Below, one piece after another: positions 9,319 through 19,137 of a stretch of DNA of 53,549 nucleotides; position 1 is the first letter of the stretch, and each line of letters starts with the position of its first letter. The notes under the pieces are model-generated. The model was given only the letters and a program-made list of their open reading frames with translations, had not been told where the DNA came from and ran no database searches. Source of the DNA: Vibrionaceae bacterium (GTDB lineage Bacteria; Pseudomonadota; Gammaproteobacteria; Enterobacterales; Vibrionaceae); contig JAAEZQ010000022.1 of assembly GCA_018222805.1 (NCBI GenBank), positions 1 to 53,549 of the forward strand, in the 5' to 3' direction. Position numbers and translations under genes: made by a program.

Positions 9319-10404
9319 ATGAGAAAAATTATAGCCTTAGCCATTCTATGTTCGCCTCTCTTGATCTCTGGTTGTGGTGATAAAGGTCCTGAAAAAGAGG
9401 TTGAAACACCCCGCGTAAAAGTGGTTTCACTAGAAGGAAGTAAGGTAGACGATAATTTGTACTTTCCTGCCGTAGCAAATGCGGCAGATCGTTCACACCT
9501 CAGCTTCAGAGTCGCTGGAGAAGTCAGCAGTGTTAGGGTGAAAGAGGGGGATATGGTGAAAAAAGATGACGTTATCGCTACGTTAGATCCTACCGATTAT
9601 CAATTGGATGTGGACAATGCCACGGCTCGTTTTTCTGTGGTGGACAGCCAATACCGCCGTTCAATACCTCTTGTCGATAAAGGCTTACTGGCGAAATCGC
9701 AGTTTGATGAAATTGCCGCCCAACGCCAAATTGCGTTGGCAGAGTTGAAGCTTGCTCAGTTGCGTTTGTCATTCACAACCTTAAAAGCGCCGGTAGATGG
9801 CATCATTTCCAGGGTTAATATCGACCAATTTGAAAACGTTCAGGTTGGTCAACACATTGTCAATATACACAGTCTTGACCGTTTCGAAGTTCTGATTCAA
9901 TTGCCGGATCGTTTGTATGTAAACCAGCCACCGACAGAAGAAAGGCTCACCTCTATTCAGGCGGTGGTGCGAGTTCCGAGCGGTAATGAGTACACGGGAA
10001 CCGTAAAAGAATTTACCACTGAGCCTGATCCAGCCACTGGCACCTTTACGGTAACTCTCTCGCTACCGATGCCAAAAGATGAATATATCCTCGATGGAAT
10101 GGCAGTTGAAGTTACATCAAAGGACGAAAAAGTCGGTTTGGATTTGGATGTAGGACTCAATGTTCCCATTGAAGCGATTTTTAACGCAGATGGAGACGAT
10201 CTTAGTCGCGAAAATAAATTCGTTTGGGTACTTAAGGGCGATAATACCGTTTCTCGAAAACAGATCCGCACAGGTAAAGCCTCCAAGACATCCATACAGG
10301 TACTTGATGGTCTTGAATTAAAAGATAAAGTTGTCGTCGCTGGTGTTTCGAGGCTCAGAGAAGGCATGAAAGTAGAAGTGGTTGAGCAGGAGGCTGGTTT
10401 ATGA
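9319..10404 (+). CDS. RND efflux periplasmic adaptor subunit 2 (VexJ-like lipoprotein)
   Basis: Second membrane fusion protein of the operon (361 residues). The signal peptide ends in a lipobox, LLISGC. Lipoyl, hairpin and barrel domains are in the usual order (SFRVAGEVSSVRVKEGD near residue 55; TLKAPVDGIISRV near residue 155). It starts one base after the first adaptor stops, with AGAGGG as ribosome binding site. The two adaptors share their layout but clearly differ in sequence, so they probably act as a non-equivalent pair. Confidence 0.88.
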   Translation: MRKIIALAILCSPLLISGCGDKGPEKEVETPRVKVVSLEGSKVDDNLYFPAVANAADRSHLSFRVAGEVSSVRVKEGDMVKKDDVIATLDPTDYQLDVDNATARFSVVDSQYRRSIPLVDKGLLAKSQFDEIAAQRQIALAELKLAQLRLSFTTLKAPVDGIISRVNIDQFENVQVGQHIVNIHSLDRFEVLIQLPDRLYVNQPPTEERLTSIQAVVRVPSGNEYTGTVKEFTTEPDPATGTFTVTLSLPMPKDEYILDGMAVEVTSKDEKVGLDLDVGLNVPIEAIFNADGDDLSRENKFVWVLKGDNTVSRKQIRTGKASKTSIQVLDGLELKDKVVVAGVSRLREGMKVEVVEQEAGL

Positions 10405-13400
10405 GCGAGCAAAACAAAGCGCCTCAAACGGATGAAGACGTAACAGGTATTGCAGCGTATTTCATTAAAAACCGCGTGATCAGCTGGATGGTTTCACTGA
10501 TATTTTTGATCGGTGGTATCGCTGCATTTTTTGGGTTAGGACGTCTGGAAGATCCAGCTTTTACCATCAAAGACGCAATGGTGGTGACCTCGTATCCTGG
10601 AGCGACACCTCAGCAAGTAGAAGAAGAGGTGACTTACCCGCTTGAAAAAGCGATTCAACAGTTGACGTATGTGGATGAGGTGAACTCTATTTCAAGTCGA
10701 GGCCTGTCTCAAATTACCGTAACGATGAAAAACAACTACGGTCCGGATGACTTACCTCAAATTTGGGACGAATTACGCCGCAAAGTTAATGACTTGAAAG
10801 GCACATTACCGCCAGGTGTGAATGATCCTCAGGTTGTTGATGATTTTGGCGATGTTTACGGCATTCTGCTTGCGGTGACCGGAGATGGTTATAGCTACAA
10901 GGAACTTCTGGATTATGTTGATTACCTGAGACGAGAACTCGAACTTGTAGATGGTGTGAGTAAAGTATCTGTGTCTGGCACGCAGCAAGAGCAGGTCTTT
11001 ATCGAAATCTCAATGAAGAAATTGAGCAGTCTGGGCCTGTCTCCCGATACCGTATTCAGCCTCCTCTCAACTCAAAACGTTATCTCAGACGCTGGTGCGA
11101 TCAGAATTGGTGATGAATATATCCGAATCCAGCCTACCGGGCAGTTCCAAAATGTCGATGAGCTAGGTGATTTATTGATTACTGAGGTAGGGGCTCAGGG
11201 GCTGATTTTCCTTAAAGATGTGGCTGAGATCAAACGTGGCTACATTGAAGTTCCAACGAACATTGTCAATTTCAATGGCAGCTTGGCACTCAATGTTGGT
11301 GTTTCGTTTGCACAGGGTGTCAATGTGGTTGAAGTAGGCAAAGTGTTTGATCGCCGACTTGCTGAATTAAAGTATCAACAACCCGTCGGAATTGAGATCT
11401 CAGAAATTTATAGTCAGCCGAAGGAGGTGGATAAATCGGTAAGCGGGTTTGTTGTTAGTCTCGCACAAGCGATTGGGATAGTGATCATCGTATTGCTGTT
11501 CTTTATGGGACTTCGCTCTGGTCTGTTGATAGGTTTGATTCTGCTGTTAACCGTGCTGGGTACGTTCATATTTATGAAATATTTAGCCATCGATCTGCAA
11601 CGTATTTCTTTAGGGGCGTTGGTCATCGCTTTGGGGATGCTGGTGGATAATGCCATCGTCGTTGTTGAGGGAATATTAATTGGTACTCAAAAAGGAAGAA
11701 CGCGCTTACAAGCGGCAACCGATATTGTTACCCAGACTAAGTGGCCTTTGCTTGGGGCGACTATCATTGCAGTAACTGCCTTTGCGCCGATTGGGCTGTC
11801 TCAGGACTCCACGGGTGAGTACTGTGGTACTTTGTTTACCGTACTTCTTATCTCTTTGATGCTGAGCTGGTTTACCGCGATTTCTTTGACGCCATTTTTT
11901 GCAGACATTTTCTTCAAAGGCCAGAAGATCAAGCAAGCGGAAGGGGAGGATAACGACCCGTATAATGGTATTGCTTTTGTTGCCTACAAGACCTTTCTCG
12001 AGTTCTGTATGCGTCGCGCCTGGTTCACGGTCGTAGTGTTGATTGCAGGGCTTGCGCTCAGCGTGTATGGATTTACGTTTGTAAAACAATCCTTCTTCCC
12101 GTCTTCAACAACACCAATTTTCCAACTGGATGTTTGGTTACCTGAAGGCACGGATATTAGAGCAACTAATGATAAGTTGAACGAACTTGAACATTGGTTA
12201 GCGCAACAAGAAAACGTCGAGCATATTACGACGACTGCGGGTAAAGGCTTGCAGCGTTTCATGTTGACATATGCTCCAGAGAAAAGTTACGCCGCTTACG
12301 GTGAAATCACCACTCGAATGACTCACTATGAAGCGCTTGAGCCATTAATGGTGCGTTTCCGAGAGTATTTAAAAGCCAATTACCCAGAAATTAACTATAA
12401 ACTCAAACAAATTGAGTTAGGCCCTGGTGGTGGTGCGAAAATTGAAGCCCGACTCATCGGCTCTGATCCAACGGTACTTCGCACTCTCGCAGCTCAAGTA
12501 ATGGATATTATGTACGCGGACCCTGCCGCGACGAATATTAGACATGATTGGCGAGAGCGCACTCAGGTTCTTGAGCCTCAGTTTAACGAGAGCCAAGCTC
12601 GCCGTTACGGCATCACTAAGTCAGATGTCGATGATTATCTCTCCATGTCGTTCTCGGGTATGACCATTGGTCTTTACCGTGACGGGACGACTTTGATGCC
12701 AATTGTGGCTCGACTACCTGAAGATGAACGGATTGATATTCGTAACATTGAAGGCATGAAAATTTGGAGCCCGGCGAAAAGTGAGTTCATTCCACTTCAA
12801 CAAGTGACGATGGGCTATGACATGCGTTGGGAAGACCCAATCATCGTCCGTAAAAATCGTAAACGTATGCTCACGGTGATGGCTGATCCGGATATATTGG
12901 GTCAAGAAACCGCTTCAACATTGCAAAAGCGTCTGCAACCGCAAATTGAAGCTATCGAGATGCCACCGGGATACTCTATCGAGTGGGGGGGAGAGTACGA
13001 GTCTTCAGGTGATGCTCAAGCATCGTTGTTTACCACAATGCCAATGGGTTACCTGTTCATGTTCCTTATTACCGTATTCCTGTTCAACTCGGTCAAAGAG
13101 CCATTGATAGTGTGGCTGACCGTTCCACTGGCTCTGATAGGTGTTACAACAGGCTTGTTGGCACTGAATACACCATTTGGCTTTATGGCGTTGCTAGGGT
13201 TCTTAAGTTTGTCGGGGATGGTACTGAAAAACGGAATCGTCCTGCTCGACCAAATCGAAATTGAAATGAGGTCAGGTAAAGAGGCTTATGATGCGGTTGT
13301 CGACGCAGCGGTGAGCCGTGTCAGACCTGTATGCATGGCGGCTATCACAACGATTCTAGGTATGATTCCGCTGTTACCCGATATTTTCTTTAAACCAATG

Positions 13401-13502
13401 GCGGTGACGATCATGTTTGGTTTAGGTTTTGCGACGGTATTAACTTTGATTGTTGTTCCTGTATTGTATCGTCTATTCCACAGAGTTGCCGTACCGAAAT
13501 AG
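10401..13502 (+). CDS. RND multidrug efflux pump, inner-membrane transporter (VexK/TriC-like)
   Basis: AcrB-family proton-driven exporter of 1033 residues with the twelve-helix, two-large-periplasmic-loop plan. In helix 4 the proton-relay block reads GMLVDNAIVVVEG, with Asp-Asn where AcrB has Asp-Asp; helix 10 keeps the lysine in GMVLKNGIVLLD. The start overlaps the adaptor-2 stop by four bases. No outer-membrane factor is encoded nearby, so a TolC-type channel elsewhere is presumably used. Substrates cannot be read from sequence; related pumps handle detergents, bile salts or triclosan. Confidence 0.92.
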   Translation: MSEQNKAPQTDEDVTGIAAYFIKNRVISWMVSLIFLIGGIAAFFGLGRLEDPAFTIKDAMVVTSYPGATPQQVEEEVTYPLEKAIQQLTYVDEVNSISSRGLSQITVTMKNNYGPDDLPQIWDELRRKVNDLKGTLPPGVNDPQVVDDFGDVYGILLAVTGDGYSYKELLDYVDYLRRELELVDGVSKVSVSGTQQEQVFIEISMKKLSSLGLSPDTVFSLLSTQNVISDAGAIRIGDEYIRIQPTGQFQNVDELGDLLITEVGAQGLIFLKDVAEIKRGYIEVPTNIVNFNGSLALNVGVSFAQGVNVVEVGKVFDRRLAELKYQQPVGIEISEIYSQPKEVDKSVSGFVVSLAQAIGIVIIVLLFFMGLRSGLLIGLILLLTVLGTFIFMKYLAIDLQRISLGALVIALGMLVDNAIVVVEGILIGTQKGRTRLQAATDIVTQTKWPLLGATIIAVTAFAPIGLSQDSTGEYCGTLFTVLLISLMLSWFTAISLTPFFADIFFKGQKIKQAEGEDNDPYNGIAFVAYKTFLEFCMRRAWFTVVVLIAGLALSVYGFTFVKQSFFPSSTTPIFQLDVWLPEGTDIRATNDKLNELEHWLAQQENVEHITTTAGKGLQRFMLTYAPEKSYAAYGEITTRMTHYEALEPLMVRFREYLKANYPEINYKLKQIELGPGGGAKIEARLIGSDPTVLRTLAAQVMDIMYADPAATNIRHDWRERTQVLEPQFNESQARRYGITKSDVDDYLSMSFSGMTIGLYRDGTTLMPIVARLPEDERIDIRNIEGMKIWSPAKSEFIPLQQVTMGYDMRWEDPIIVRKNRKRMLTVMADPDILGQETASTLQKRLQPQIEAIEMPPGYSIEWGGEYESSGDAQASLFTTMPMGYLFMFLITVFLFNSVKEPLIVWLTVPLALIGVTTGLLALNTPFGFMALLGFLSLSGMVLKNGIVLLDQIEIEMRSGKEAYDAVVDAAVSRVRPVCMAAITTILGMIPLLPDIFFKPMAVTIMFGLGFATVLTLIVVPVLYRLFHRVAVPK

Positions 13503-13519
13503 AATTAGCATAAATCGTT

Positions 13520-13567
13520 AACGCCTCTGGCTAGGTCAACAGACCCTATTAAGCCAGGGGCGTTTTT
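13520..13567 (+). terminator. Terminator of the RND efflux operon
   Basis: AACGCCTCTGGCT pairs with AGCCAGGGGCGTT around a 19-base loop, with a T run immediately after. It separates the pump operon from tag. Confidence 0.85.
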
Positions 13568-13580
13568 ATAAGGACTTAGA

Positions 13581-14144
13581 ATGACAGAACACAAAAGCTG
13601 TGCTTGGGCGATGAACCACCCGTTAGAGCGTGAGTATCATGATGCAGAGTGGGGAATTCCCGTGCATGACGATAAAGTGCTATTCGAATTTATCACTCTT
13701 GAAGGTGCACAAGCGGGGCTAAGCTGGATAACCATACTGAAGAAGCGAGAAGGCTACAGAGAAGCATTTGAACAGTACGATCTAGATGCTTTGGTACAGC
13801 ATGGTGAAGAACGCGCTGAATATATCGTAGAAAATTATGATGTCGTGAAACATCGCGGCAAGATCAATTCAGTGTTCAGCAATGCGAAAGCAGCTAAGCA
13901 ATTGATTGATGAGTATGGAAGTTTGTCAGAGGCTCTATGGCAGTTTGTCGATCATAAACCTGTGATTAATCAATGGCAGGATATGAGCGAAGTACCTGCT
14001 TCTACTGAGCAATCAAAAGCGATGAGTAAATTTCTCAAGAAAAGAGGTTTTAAGTTTGTCGGAGAAACCATTTGTTATGCGTTTATGCAAGCGGTCGGAA
14101 TGGTAGATGATCATATCGTCGGATGTCCGTGTAAAACGGTATAG
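13581..14144 (+). CDS. tag: DNA-3-methyladenine glycosylase I
   Basis: Base-excision repair enzyme that removes 3-methyladenine from DNA. The 187 residues match the Tag family throughout: N-terminal CAWAMNHPLEREYHDAEWGIP with a zinc-ligand cysteine and histidine, the FEFITLEGAQAGLSW block with the catalytic glutamate, and a C-terminal DDHIVGCPC segment with the other zinc ligands. Length matches E. coli Tag (187). Ribosome binding site AAGGA; monocistronic between two hairpins. Confidence 0.95.
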   Translation: MTEHKSCAWAMNHPLEREYHDAEWGIPVHDDKVLFEFITLEGAQAGLSWITILKKREGYREAFEQYDLDALVQHGEERAEYIVENYDVVKHRGKINSVFSNAKAAKQLIDEYGSLSEALWQFVDHKPVINQWQDMSEVPASTEQSKAMSKFLKKRGFKFVGETICYAFMQAVGMVDDHIVGCPCKTV

Positions 14145-14168
14145 GCTAATTAAACCAGACTATTAGCA

Positions 14169-14191
14169 AATGCCCTCAAGATGAGGGCATT
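14169..14191. terminator. Bidirectional hairpin between tag and metC
   Basis: AATGCCCTC and GAGGGCATT form a perfect 9-bp stem with a 5-base loop between two convergent genes. T runs are short on both sides (best on the minus strand), so termination efficiency is uncertain. Confidence 0.6.
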
Positions 14192-14207
14192 GATTGGCTA
14201 CATCTTT

Positions 14208-15413
14208 CTACATTGAAACTTCTTTCTCTAGAATCAGAGCATTGTATCGTGCTAAACCAGCTTCTAGATCGGCGATCAAGTCGTCGACATCTTCCAAACC
14301 AATATGAAGACGGATTAAAGTACCTTCAAAATGAGGATGCGCAACAGTACGCAAGCTGTTAAAGCTTCTTGGTTCATTGGCAAGAATCAAGCTCTCAAAG
14401 CCACCCCAAGAGTAGCCCATGCTGAAGTGTTTCATGCCATCCAGTAAAGCGGTTGTGGCTTTAGGGTATGACGTTTTGAGTACGAATGAGAACAGACCAT
14501 TACCGCCAGTAAAGTCTCGTTTAAAAAACTCATGGCCTGGGGAAGTTTCCAATGCCGGATGAAGGACTCGATCTACTTCAGGTCGAGTTGCTAACCATTT
14601 AGCTACTTTCAAGCTGCTTTCTGCATGCTGGCGAAGACGAACATCTAAAGTGCGCAGACCGCGAAGGCCGAGGTACACATCGTCAGGCGAAACACACTGA
14701 CCCATTAAATAGCTCTGTTCACGCAACTGATCCCAGTACCTCTCTGAAGCGACCGCCGTACCCAGCATGACGTCTGAGTGACCGACGATGTATTTAGTTG
14801 CTGCTTGCACAGAAATATCAACCCCATGCTCAAACGGAGAGAAGTTAACACCTGCCCCCCACGTGTTGTCGAGGATCACAATGATATCGTGTTCATGGGC
14901 AATTCGGGCAAGAGTCGGAACATCTTGTACTTCCATAGTAATCGAACCGGGAGATTCAAGGAAAAGTACTTTGGTGTTAGGTTGAATCAAATCGCGAATA
15001 TCTGCGCCAATCATTGGGTCATAGTAGGTTGTCTCTACCCCCATTTTTTTCATGATGACGTTACAGAAATCACGAGTCGGCTCGTAACAAGTGTCAACCA
15101 TAAGAATGTGGTCGCCTGTCTCTACAAAAGACAGAATAGTGTTCGAAATAGCTGCGGTTCCACAAGGGTAAAGAGCACATCCCGCACCGCCCTCAATCTC
15201 AACCATAGCGTCCTGAAAAGCAAAGTGCGTATTGGTACCACGACGCCCGTAAAACAGCGTTTTGTTTGCGCGGTTCATCGTAGCTTGGTTTTTCTCTGCA
15301 ACACTATCGAATACGATGGTTGAAGCGCGTTGAACGGGTGGGTTTACAACGCCGTTTGTCCACTTCTTATCGCGGCCTGCGGTAATCAGTTTGGTCTTTT
15401 TACCCTCTGACAT
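14208..15413 (-). CDS. metC: Cystathionine beta-lyase
   Basis: PLP-dependent enzyme of methionine synthesis that cleaves cystathionine to homocysteine, pyruvate and ammonia. The 401 residues belong to the Cys/Met metabolism PLP family. The N-terminal [13 protein letters not shown] region, the ILDNTWGAG aspartate that holds the pyridine nitrogen and the Schiff-base lysine in [14 protein letters not shown] (about residue 206) are visible. Ribosome binding site AGGGAA. MetB-type enzymes are close relatives, but the DNTWGAG block favours MetC. Confidence 0.92.
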   Translation of the reverse strand: MSEGKKTKLITAGRDKKWTNGVVNPPVQRASTIVFDSVAEKNQATMNRANKTLFYGRRGTNTHFAFQDAMVEIEGGAGCALYPCGTAAISNTILSFVETGDHILMVDTCYEPTRDFCNVIMKKMGVETTYYDPMIGADIRDLIQPNTKVLFLESPGSITMEVQDVPTLARIAHEHDIIVILDNTWGAGVNFSPFEHGVDISVQAATKYIVGHSDVMLGTAVASERYWDQLREQSYLMGQCVSPDDVYLGLRGLRTLDVRLRQHAESSLKVAKWLATRPEVDRVLHPALETSPGHEFFKRDFTGGNGLFSFVLKTSYPKATTALLDGMKHFSMGYSWGGFESLILANEPRSFNSLRTVAHPHFEGTLIRLHIGLEDVDDLIADLEAGLARYNALILEKEVSM

Positions 15414-15595
15414 ATAAATTCCCTGTTTAAAAAAACGATTTTGATTATTTAAAACATGGACTACGGGTGGTTTGCAAGGGAAAACTCAACTATCGAACCA
15501 TAACCACTTGGAACACCTAATAGCGTAAGAGAATACCCAGAGAACGTGATTAGATTTATCTCACGTATTTTTGGCTCACAGTAATCCGATAAAAC

Positions 15596-15626
15596 AATCC
15601 CGCGCCAATGAATTTAGCGCGGGATT
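15596..15626 (-). terminator. Terminator after the cardiolipin synthase gene
   Basis: AATCCCGCGC and GCGCGGGATT are a perfect 10-bp inverted repeat with an 11-base loop; on the minus strand GTTTTATC follows. It lies 27 bases beyond the cls stop. The rest of the 15414-15652 gap is AT-rich and holds the metC promoter region, with no other feature I can support. Confidence 0.8.
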
Positions 15627-15652
15627 GAAGTTTCTTTCACAGGCTGAGGGCA

Positions 15653-17107
15653 TTACAGAAGCGGGTTAAAGAGATAGAACACGCGTTCTAAGAAGCGGGA
15701 GAACAGGCTCCGTTGATCCCAAACCTTCTTTTCAACCGGGTAGGATTGTTTGATGTAGCTGTCTTGTAGACATGACATCTCTTTGGTGAAGTCTTCATCA
15801 TCGACTGCCAGCGTAACCTCAAAGTTCAGCCACAAGCTGCGCATGTCCATATTTACGGTACCGACCAAACAAAATTGATCATCAATAACCACGGATTTTG
15901 TATGCAGCAATCCGCCATAAAATTCATAAATCTTCACGCCCGCGGTGAGAAGTTCACTGTAAAAGGCGCGAGAAGCCCATTGAACCATTACCGAGTCATT
16001 TTTATGAGGAATGATAAGTTCGACGTCGATGCCTCGTTGCGCGGTCATTTTCAGTGTCTCCAGTAAATCTGTATTTGGAACGAAATACGGAGTGGTGATT
16101 CGCACCGAACGATTCGATTGGTTGATGGCTAACGTTAGTACCTGATAAATGAGGTATTCGGGCATGCCCGGACCTGACGGCACCACTTGTATCGGGTGTT
16201 GGCAGTGATAACCATCGATATTACATTCCGGCCGATTGGGAAATTGGCGTTCGCCGGTTTCGACTTCCCAGTCCCAGCAGTGAATTGCACTCAACACATT
16301 AACCGTTGGGCCGGTTACCCGAACCATAATGTCAATCCAATGACCGACACCACTACTTTGCTTAAAGTAAGCCGGATCAACGAGGTTCATCGAGCCGGTG
16401 TAGGCGATTTCATCATCGATAACGATGATCTTTCTGTGTTGGCGAAGATCTAAACGGCGCAAGAAAATACGCCACATCTTTACTTCCAATGCCTGTATCA
16501 CTTCTATGCCAGCGTCTTTCATCATCCTGTACCACGGGCTTCTGAAAAATCGTGGACTGCCAGCGGAGTCGAGGAGGAGTTTTACGTTTACGCCCCGTTT
16601 GGACGCACGAATGAGCGCTGAAGCGACGGAATCTGCCAATCCTCCAGGGTGCCAAATGTAGAACACCATACGAATACTGGTTTGTGCATTTTCTATATCT
16701 TCGATAATCGAATGCAAAATTTCGTCAGGCGTCTGCTGTAATGAGAGCGTGTTACCGCTTAATGCTGGTAGTCCGAGGCGGTTATTACACAGTTCATCAA
16801 TGCGATAGATATGACGACCCATAGTTTCTGGCATGTGTGCGTTGCAATCATTCAGTTGGCTGAACCACTTCGCAAAAGGGGCAAACATCACTTTTGCTCG
16901 TTCAGCTCGTTTTCTGCCTAAATTAAGTTCTCCAAAAAGGAAATAACATGCTACACCAAGAACCGGAAGAATATAAATGATCATTAGCCAAGCTAACGAA
17001 ACACTCACGGCTCGGCGTTTCAAAACCACACGGATGGTGACACCTGCGACGAGTAACCAATACAGCCCTATGCCAGCAAGAGTCAGAAAATGATAAAACT
17101 TATCCAT
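15653..17107 (-). CDS. cls: Cardiolipin synthase
   Basis: Membrane phospholipase-D-superfamily enzyme that condenses two phosphatidylglycerols to cardiolipin. The 484 residues have two N-terminal transmembrane segments (about 5-25 and 38-58) and two HKD motifs, HRKIIVIDDEIAYTGSMN (about residue 221) and HTKSVVIDDQFCLVGTVN (about residue 402). Length and the N-terminal PLDc_N segments fit the ClsA type; I use the general symbol because Vibrio can carry several Cls paralogues. Divergent from the next gene. Confidence 0.9.
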   Translation of the reverse strand: MDKFYHFLTLAGIGLYWLLVAGVTIRVVLKRRAVSVSLAWLMIIYILPVLGVACYFLFGELNLGRKRAERAKVMFAPFAKWFSQLNDCNAHMPETMGRHIYRIDELCNNRLGLPALSGNTLSLQQTPDEILHSIIEDIENAQTSIRMVFYIWHPGGLADSVASALIRASKRGVNVKLLLDSAGSPRFFRSPWYRMMKDAGIEVIQALEVKMWRIFLRRLDLRQHRKIIVIDDEIAYTGSMNLVDPAYFKQSSGVGHWIDIMVRVTGPTVNVLSAIHCWDWEVETGERQFPNRPECNIDGYHCQHPIQVVPSGPGMPEYLIYQVLTLAINQSNRSVRITTPYFVPNTDLLETLKMTAQRGIDVELIIPHKNDSVMVQWASRAFYSELLTAGVKIYEFYGGLLHTKSVVIDDQFCLVGTVNMDMRSLWLNFEVTLAVDDEDFTKEMSCLQDSYIKQSYPVEKKVWDQRSLFSRFLERVFYLFNPLL

Positions 17108-17480
17108 ATACGCTCAAATTTATACGCCCATTTAGGATATTAGGCATAAATGTGTGTTGGGGAAACAGCTTTCTTATTAATAATTAGAGTGATTTTATAT
17201 GAGGGATTGAGTTCATAACAGGGGAATCTGTTATTCATGTTTGGAAAGCAGGGTTAATCTTTAATCACTGAGTAAAAAAGCAGCATATAACATGCGTGAT
17301 GCAGCAATTGTGCGAGAAAAATACTTGTTGAGACTTTTAATTTTAATGGGGAACTGGTTTACTGACAGTATAGAGCGTCTAACAATAATTCTATAAGTGT
17401 ATAACTTAATATAAACACACATTTTCGACGCCTATTTTTACTTTATGCAAACACAACACATTTAATTTTGGAGAAAAAAC
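17108..17480. other. Divergent intergenic region, cls / sodium symporter
   Basis: 373 AT-rich bases between two divergent genes. A perfect 7-bp inverted repeat, ATAACAG-N6-CTGTTAT, lies at 17215-17234 and may be a regulator site. I found no convincing riboswitch, ORF or sigma-54 element. Promoters for both genes must lie here, but I could not single them out. Confidence 0.5.
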
Positions 17481-18908
17481 GTGGCTACAACTAATACAGC
17501 ACCACGTGATACGTGGGGGTCTAAATTAGGCTTCGTTATGGCCGCAGCGGGTTCCGCTGTTGGCTTGGGTAATATTTGGAAATTCCCTTACACGGCAGGA
17601 GAGGGAGGCGGTGGCGCATTTGTTGCTATTTACCTTCTCTTTGTCATTTTTATTGGCTTTAGCGTGATGCTGACCGAATTTGCGGTTGGCCGTAAAACAG
17701 GCCGATCTGCGGTTGGTGCATTTAAGTCAACCGATCGCCGCTGGACGTTCACCGGCGTGATGGGCGTGCTGAGTGGTCTGCTGATCATGGGTTTCTACCC
17801 TGTTGTTGGCGGATGGGCTCTGGCTTACATCTTTAAAGTCGGCACGGGCCTGTTGAGTACACCTGAAGCCATCGGTGATAGCTTCGGTGGTTTTATATCT
17901 GACCCTATCCAGCCTCTAATATGGATGGCGCTTTACCTGTTCATGAATATCTTCATTGTTATGAAAGGCATTTCTGGCGGTATCGAGAAGGCAGGTAAGG
18001 TTCTTATGCCACTTCTATTCCTTATTTTGATCGTAGTATCAATAAAAGGTCTGATGCTACCAGGCGCAATGGCAGGGGTTGAGTTCTTGTTCATGCCAGA
18101 CTTCTCTGAAGTCAACAGCAGTGTTGTACTCGCTGCGCTCGGTCAGGCATTCTTCTCATTAAGTTTGGGTATGGGTTGTATGATCACTTATGGCTCTTAC
18201 CTGAAGAAGAAAGAAAACGTGGTGCAAACAACAGGTATCATCACAGCAATGGATACTGGCGTTGCAATCCTTGCGGGTATTGCTATGTTCCCGGCGATGT
18301 TTGCTTTCGGTATGGAGCCAGCGGCAGGACCAGGTTTAGTATTCGTTGTTGTGCCACAGCTGTTTGCTGAAATGGGTGGGCTTATCGGCTTCCTGTTCGC
18401 GATCATGTTCTTTGTTGGTTTAACCGCTGCAGCATTAACGTCGTCAGTTTCATTACTTGAAGTTGTGGTTTCTTACCTCATCGATGAAAAAGGTATGAAG
18501 CGTTCAAAAGCCGTGCTTTCAGCGAGCTCGGTAATGGCGATATTGTGTGTATTCGCTTCTTTGTCACTGGGCGGAGTGGGGCCAACACTATTTGGTACTG
18601 GTGCGTTTGATATCTTCGACCTACTGACTGACAAAATCTTTATGGCAGTTGGCGGTATGTTGTTGTGTATCTTTGCTGGTTGGCAACTTAATCGTGATGA
18701 GCTTGAGAAAGAGATCACGAATGACGGTAAAGTGTCTTTCCCATTATTTGGGCTTTGGTACAACCTAGTGAAATTCGTTATTCCAGTAGCGATTGCAATC
18801 GTCGCTTTCATGGGCATCAAGTCAGGATTTGACAGTGGCAAAGGTGAAATCATGGTACTAGGTATCGTGACGATAGGCCTAGCAGCTATCTTCTCGAAGA
18901 AGCTGTAA
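17481..18908 (+). CDS. Sodium-dependent transporter of the SNF (NSS) family
   Basis: Inner-membrane sodium-coupled symporter, probably for an amino acid or related amine. The 475 residues carry the family's first-helix signature GSAVGLGNIWKFPYTAGEGGGGAF (shown here in part: GLGNIWKFPY, residues about 24-33), where sodium and substrate bind, and about 11-12 hydrophobic helices. The start is a GTG with GGAG seven bases upstream. A strong terminator follows. Substrate cannot be decided from sequence alone. Confidence 0.9.
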   Translation: MATTNTAPRDTWGSKLGFVMAAAGSAVGLGNIWKFPYTAGEGGGGAFVAIYLLFVIFIGFSVMLTEFAVGRKTGRSAVGAFKSTDRRWTFTGVMGVLSGLLIMGFYPVVGGWALAYIFKVGTGLLSTPEAIGDSFGGFISDPIQPLIWMALYLFMNIFIVMKGISGGIEKAGKVLMPLLFLILIVVSIKGLMLPGAMAGVEFLFMPDFSEVNSSVVLAALGQAFFSLSLGMGCMITYGSYLKKKENVVQTTGIITAMDTGVAILAGIAMFPAMFAFGMEPAAGPGLVFVVVPQLFAEMGGLIGFLFAIMFFVGLTAAALTSSVSLLEVVVSYLIDEKGMKRSKAVLSASSVMAILCVFASLSLGGVGPTLFGTGAFDIFDLLTDKIFMAVGGMLLCIFAGWQLNRDELEKEITNDGKVSFPLFGLWYNLVKFVIPVAIAIVAFMGIKSGFDSGKGEIMVLGIVTIGLAAIFSKKL

Positions 18909-18924
18909 TCAGCCATTAATCTTT

Positions 18925-18956
18925 AAAACGGGAGCCTTGGTAGGCTCCCGTTTTTT
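18925..18956 (+). terminator. Terminator after the sodium symporter gene
   Basis: AAAACGGGAGCC pairs with GGCTCCCGTTTT around a 6-base loop and runs into six T residues. A textbook intrinsic terminator 17 bases after the stop codon. Confidence 0.92.
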
Positions 18957-19110
18957 ATGACTGTTATTTTGTCATACTGACTTGATAATTGGGGGCCCCT
19001 CACACAGGTGAACTCATAAAGGGCTGAAGGTTTAAAGTATAAGGTTGTTGAACCGGAAAGGTTAGGTGGCAAGTTTAAGCTCGCCTAATCAATCAGAATC
19101 GGTATACTTC

Positions 19111-19137
19111 TGGCTCCAAACGTGGAGCCAGATTTTT
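19111..19137 (+). promoter_or_regulatory. Leader hairpin abutting the RluA-type gene start
   Basis: TGGCTCCA, loop AACG, TGGAGCCA forms a perfect 8-bp stem, followed by GATTTTT and then directly by the ATG at 19138. The shape is that of an intrinsic terminator, and the only Shine-Dalgarno-like sequence (GGAG, 19124-19127) is inside the 3' arm. It may end a short upstream RNA, attenuate the gene or hide its ribosome binding site. An upstream element TTAGGTG/CGCCTAA (19062-19087) can also pair. Confidence 0.6.

Noticed and set aside
17108..17480. Riboswitch (for example glycine type) before the sodium symporter gene
   Set aside because: No conserved aptamer core or terminator/anti-terminator pair could be found by eye.
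19066..19137. GTG start for the RluA-type protein
   Set aside because: It adds 24 residues unlike the family and would put the leader hairpin inside the coding sequence; the ATG at 19138 fits homologues. Kept as a possibility in the finding.
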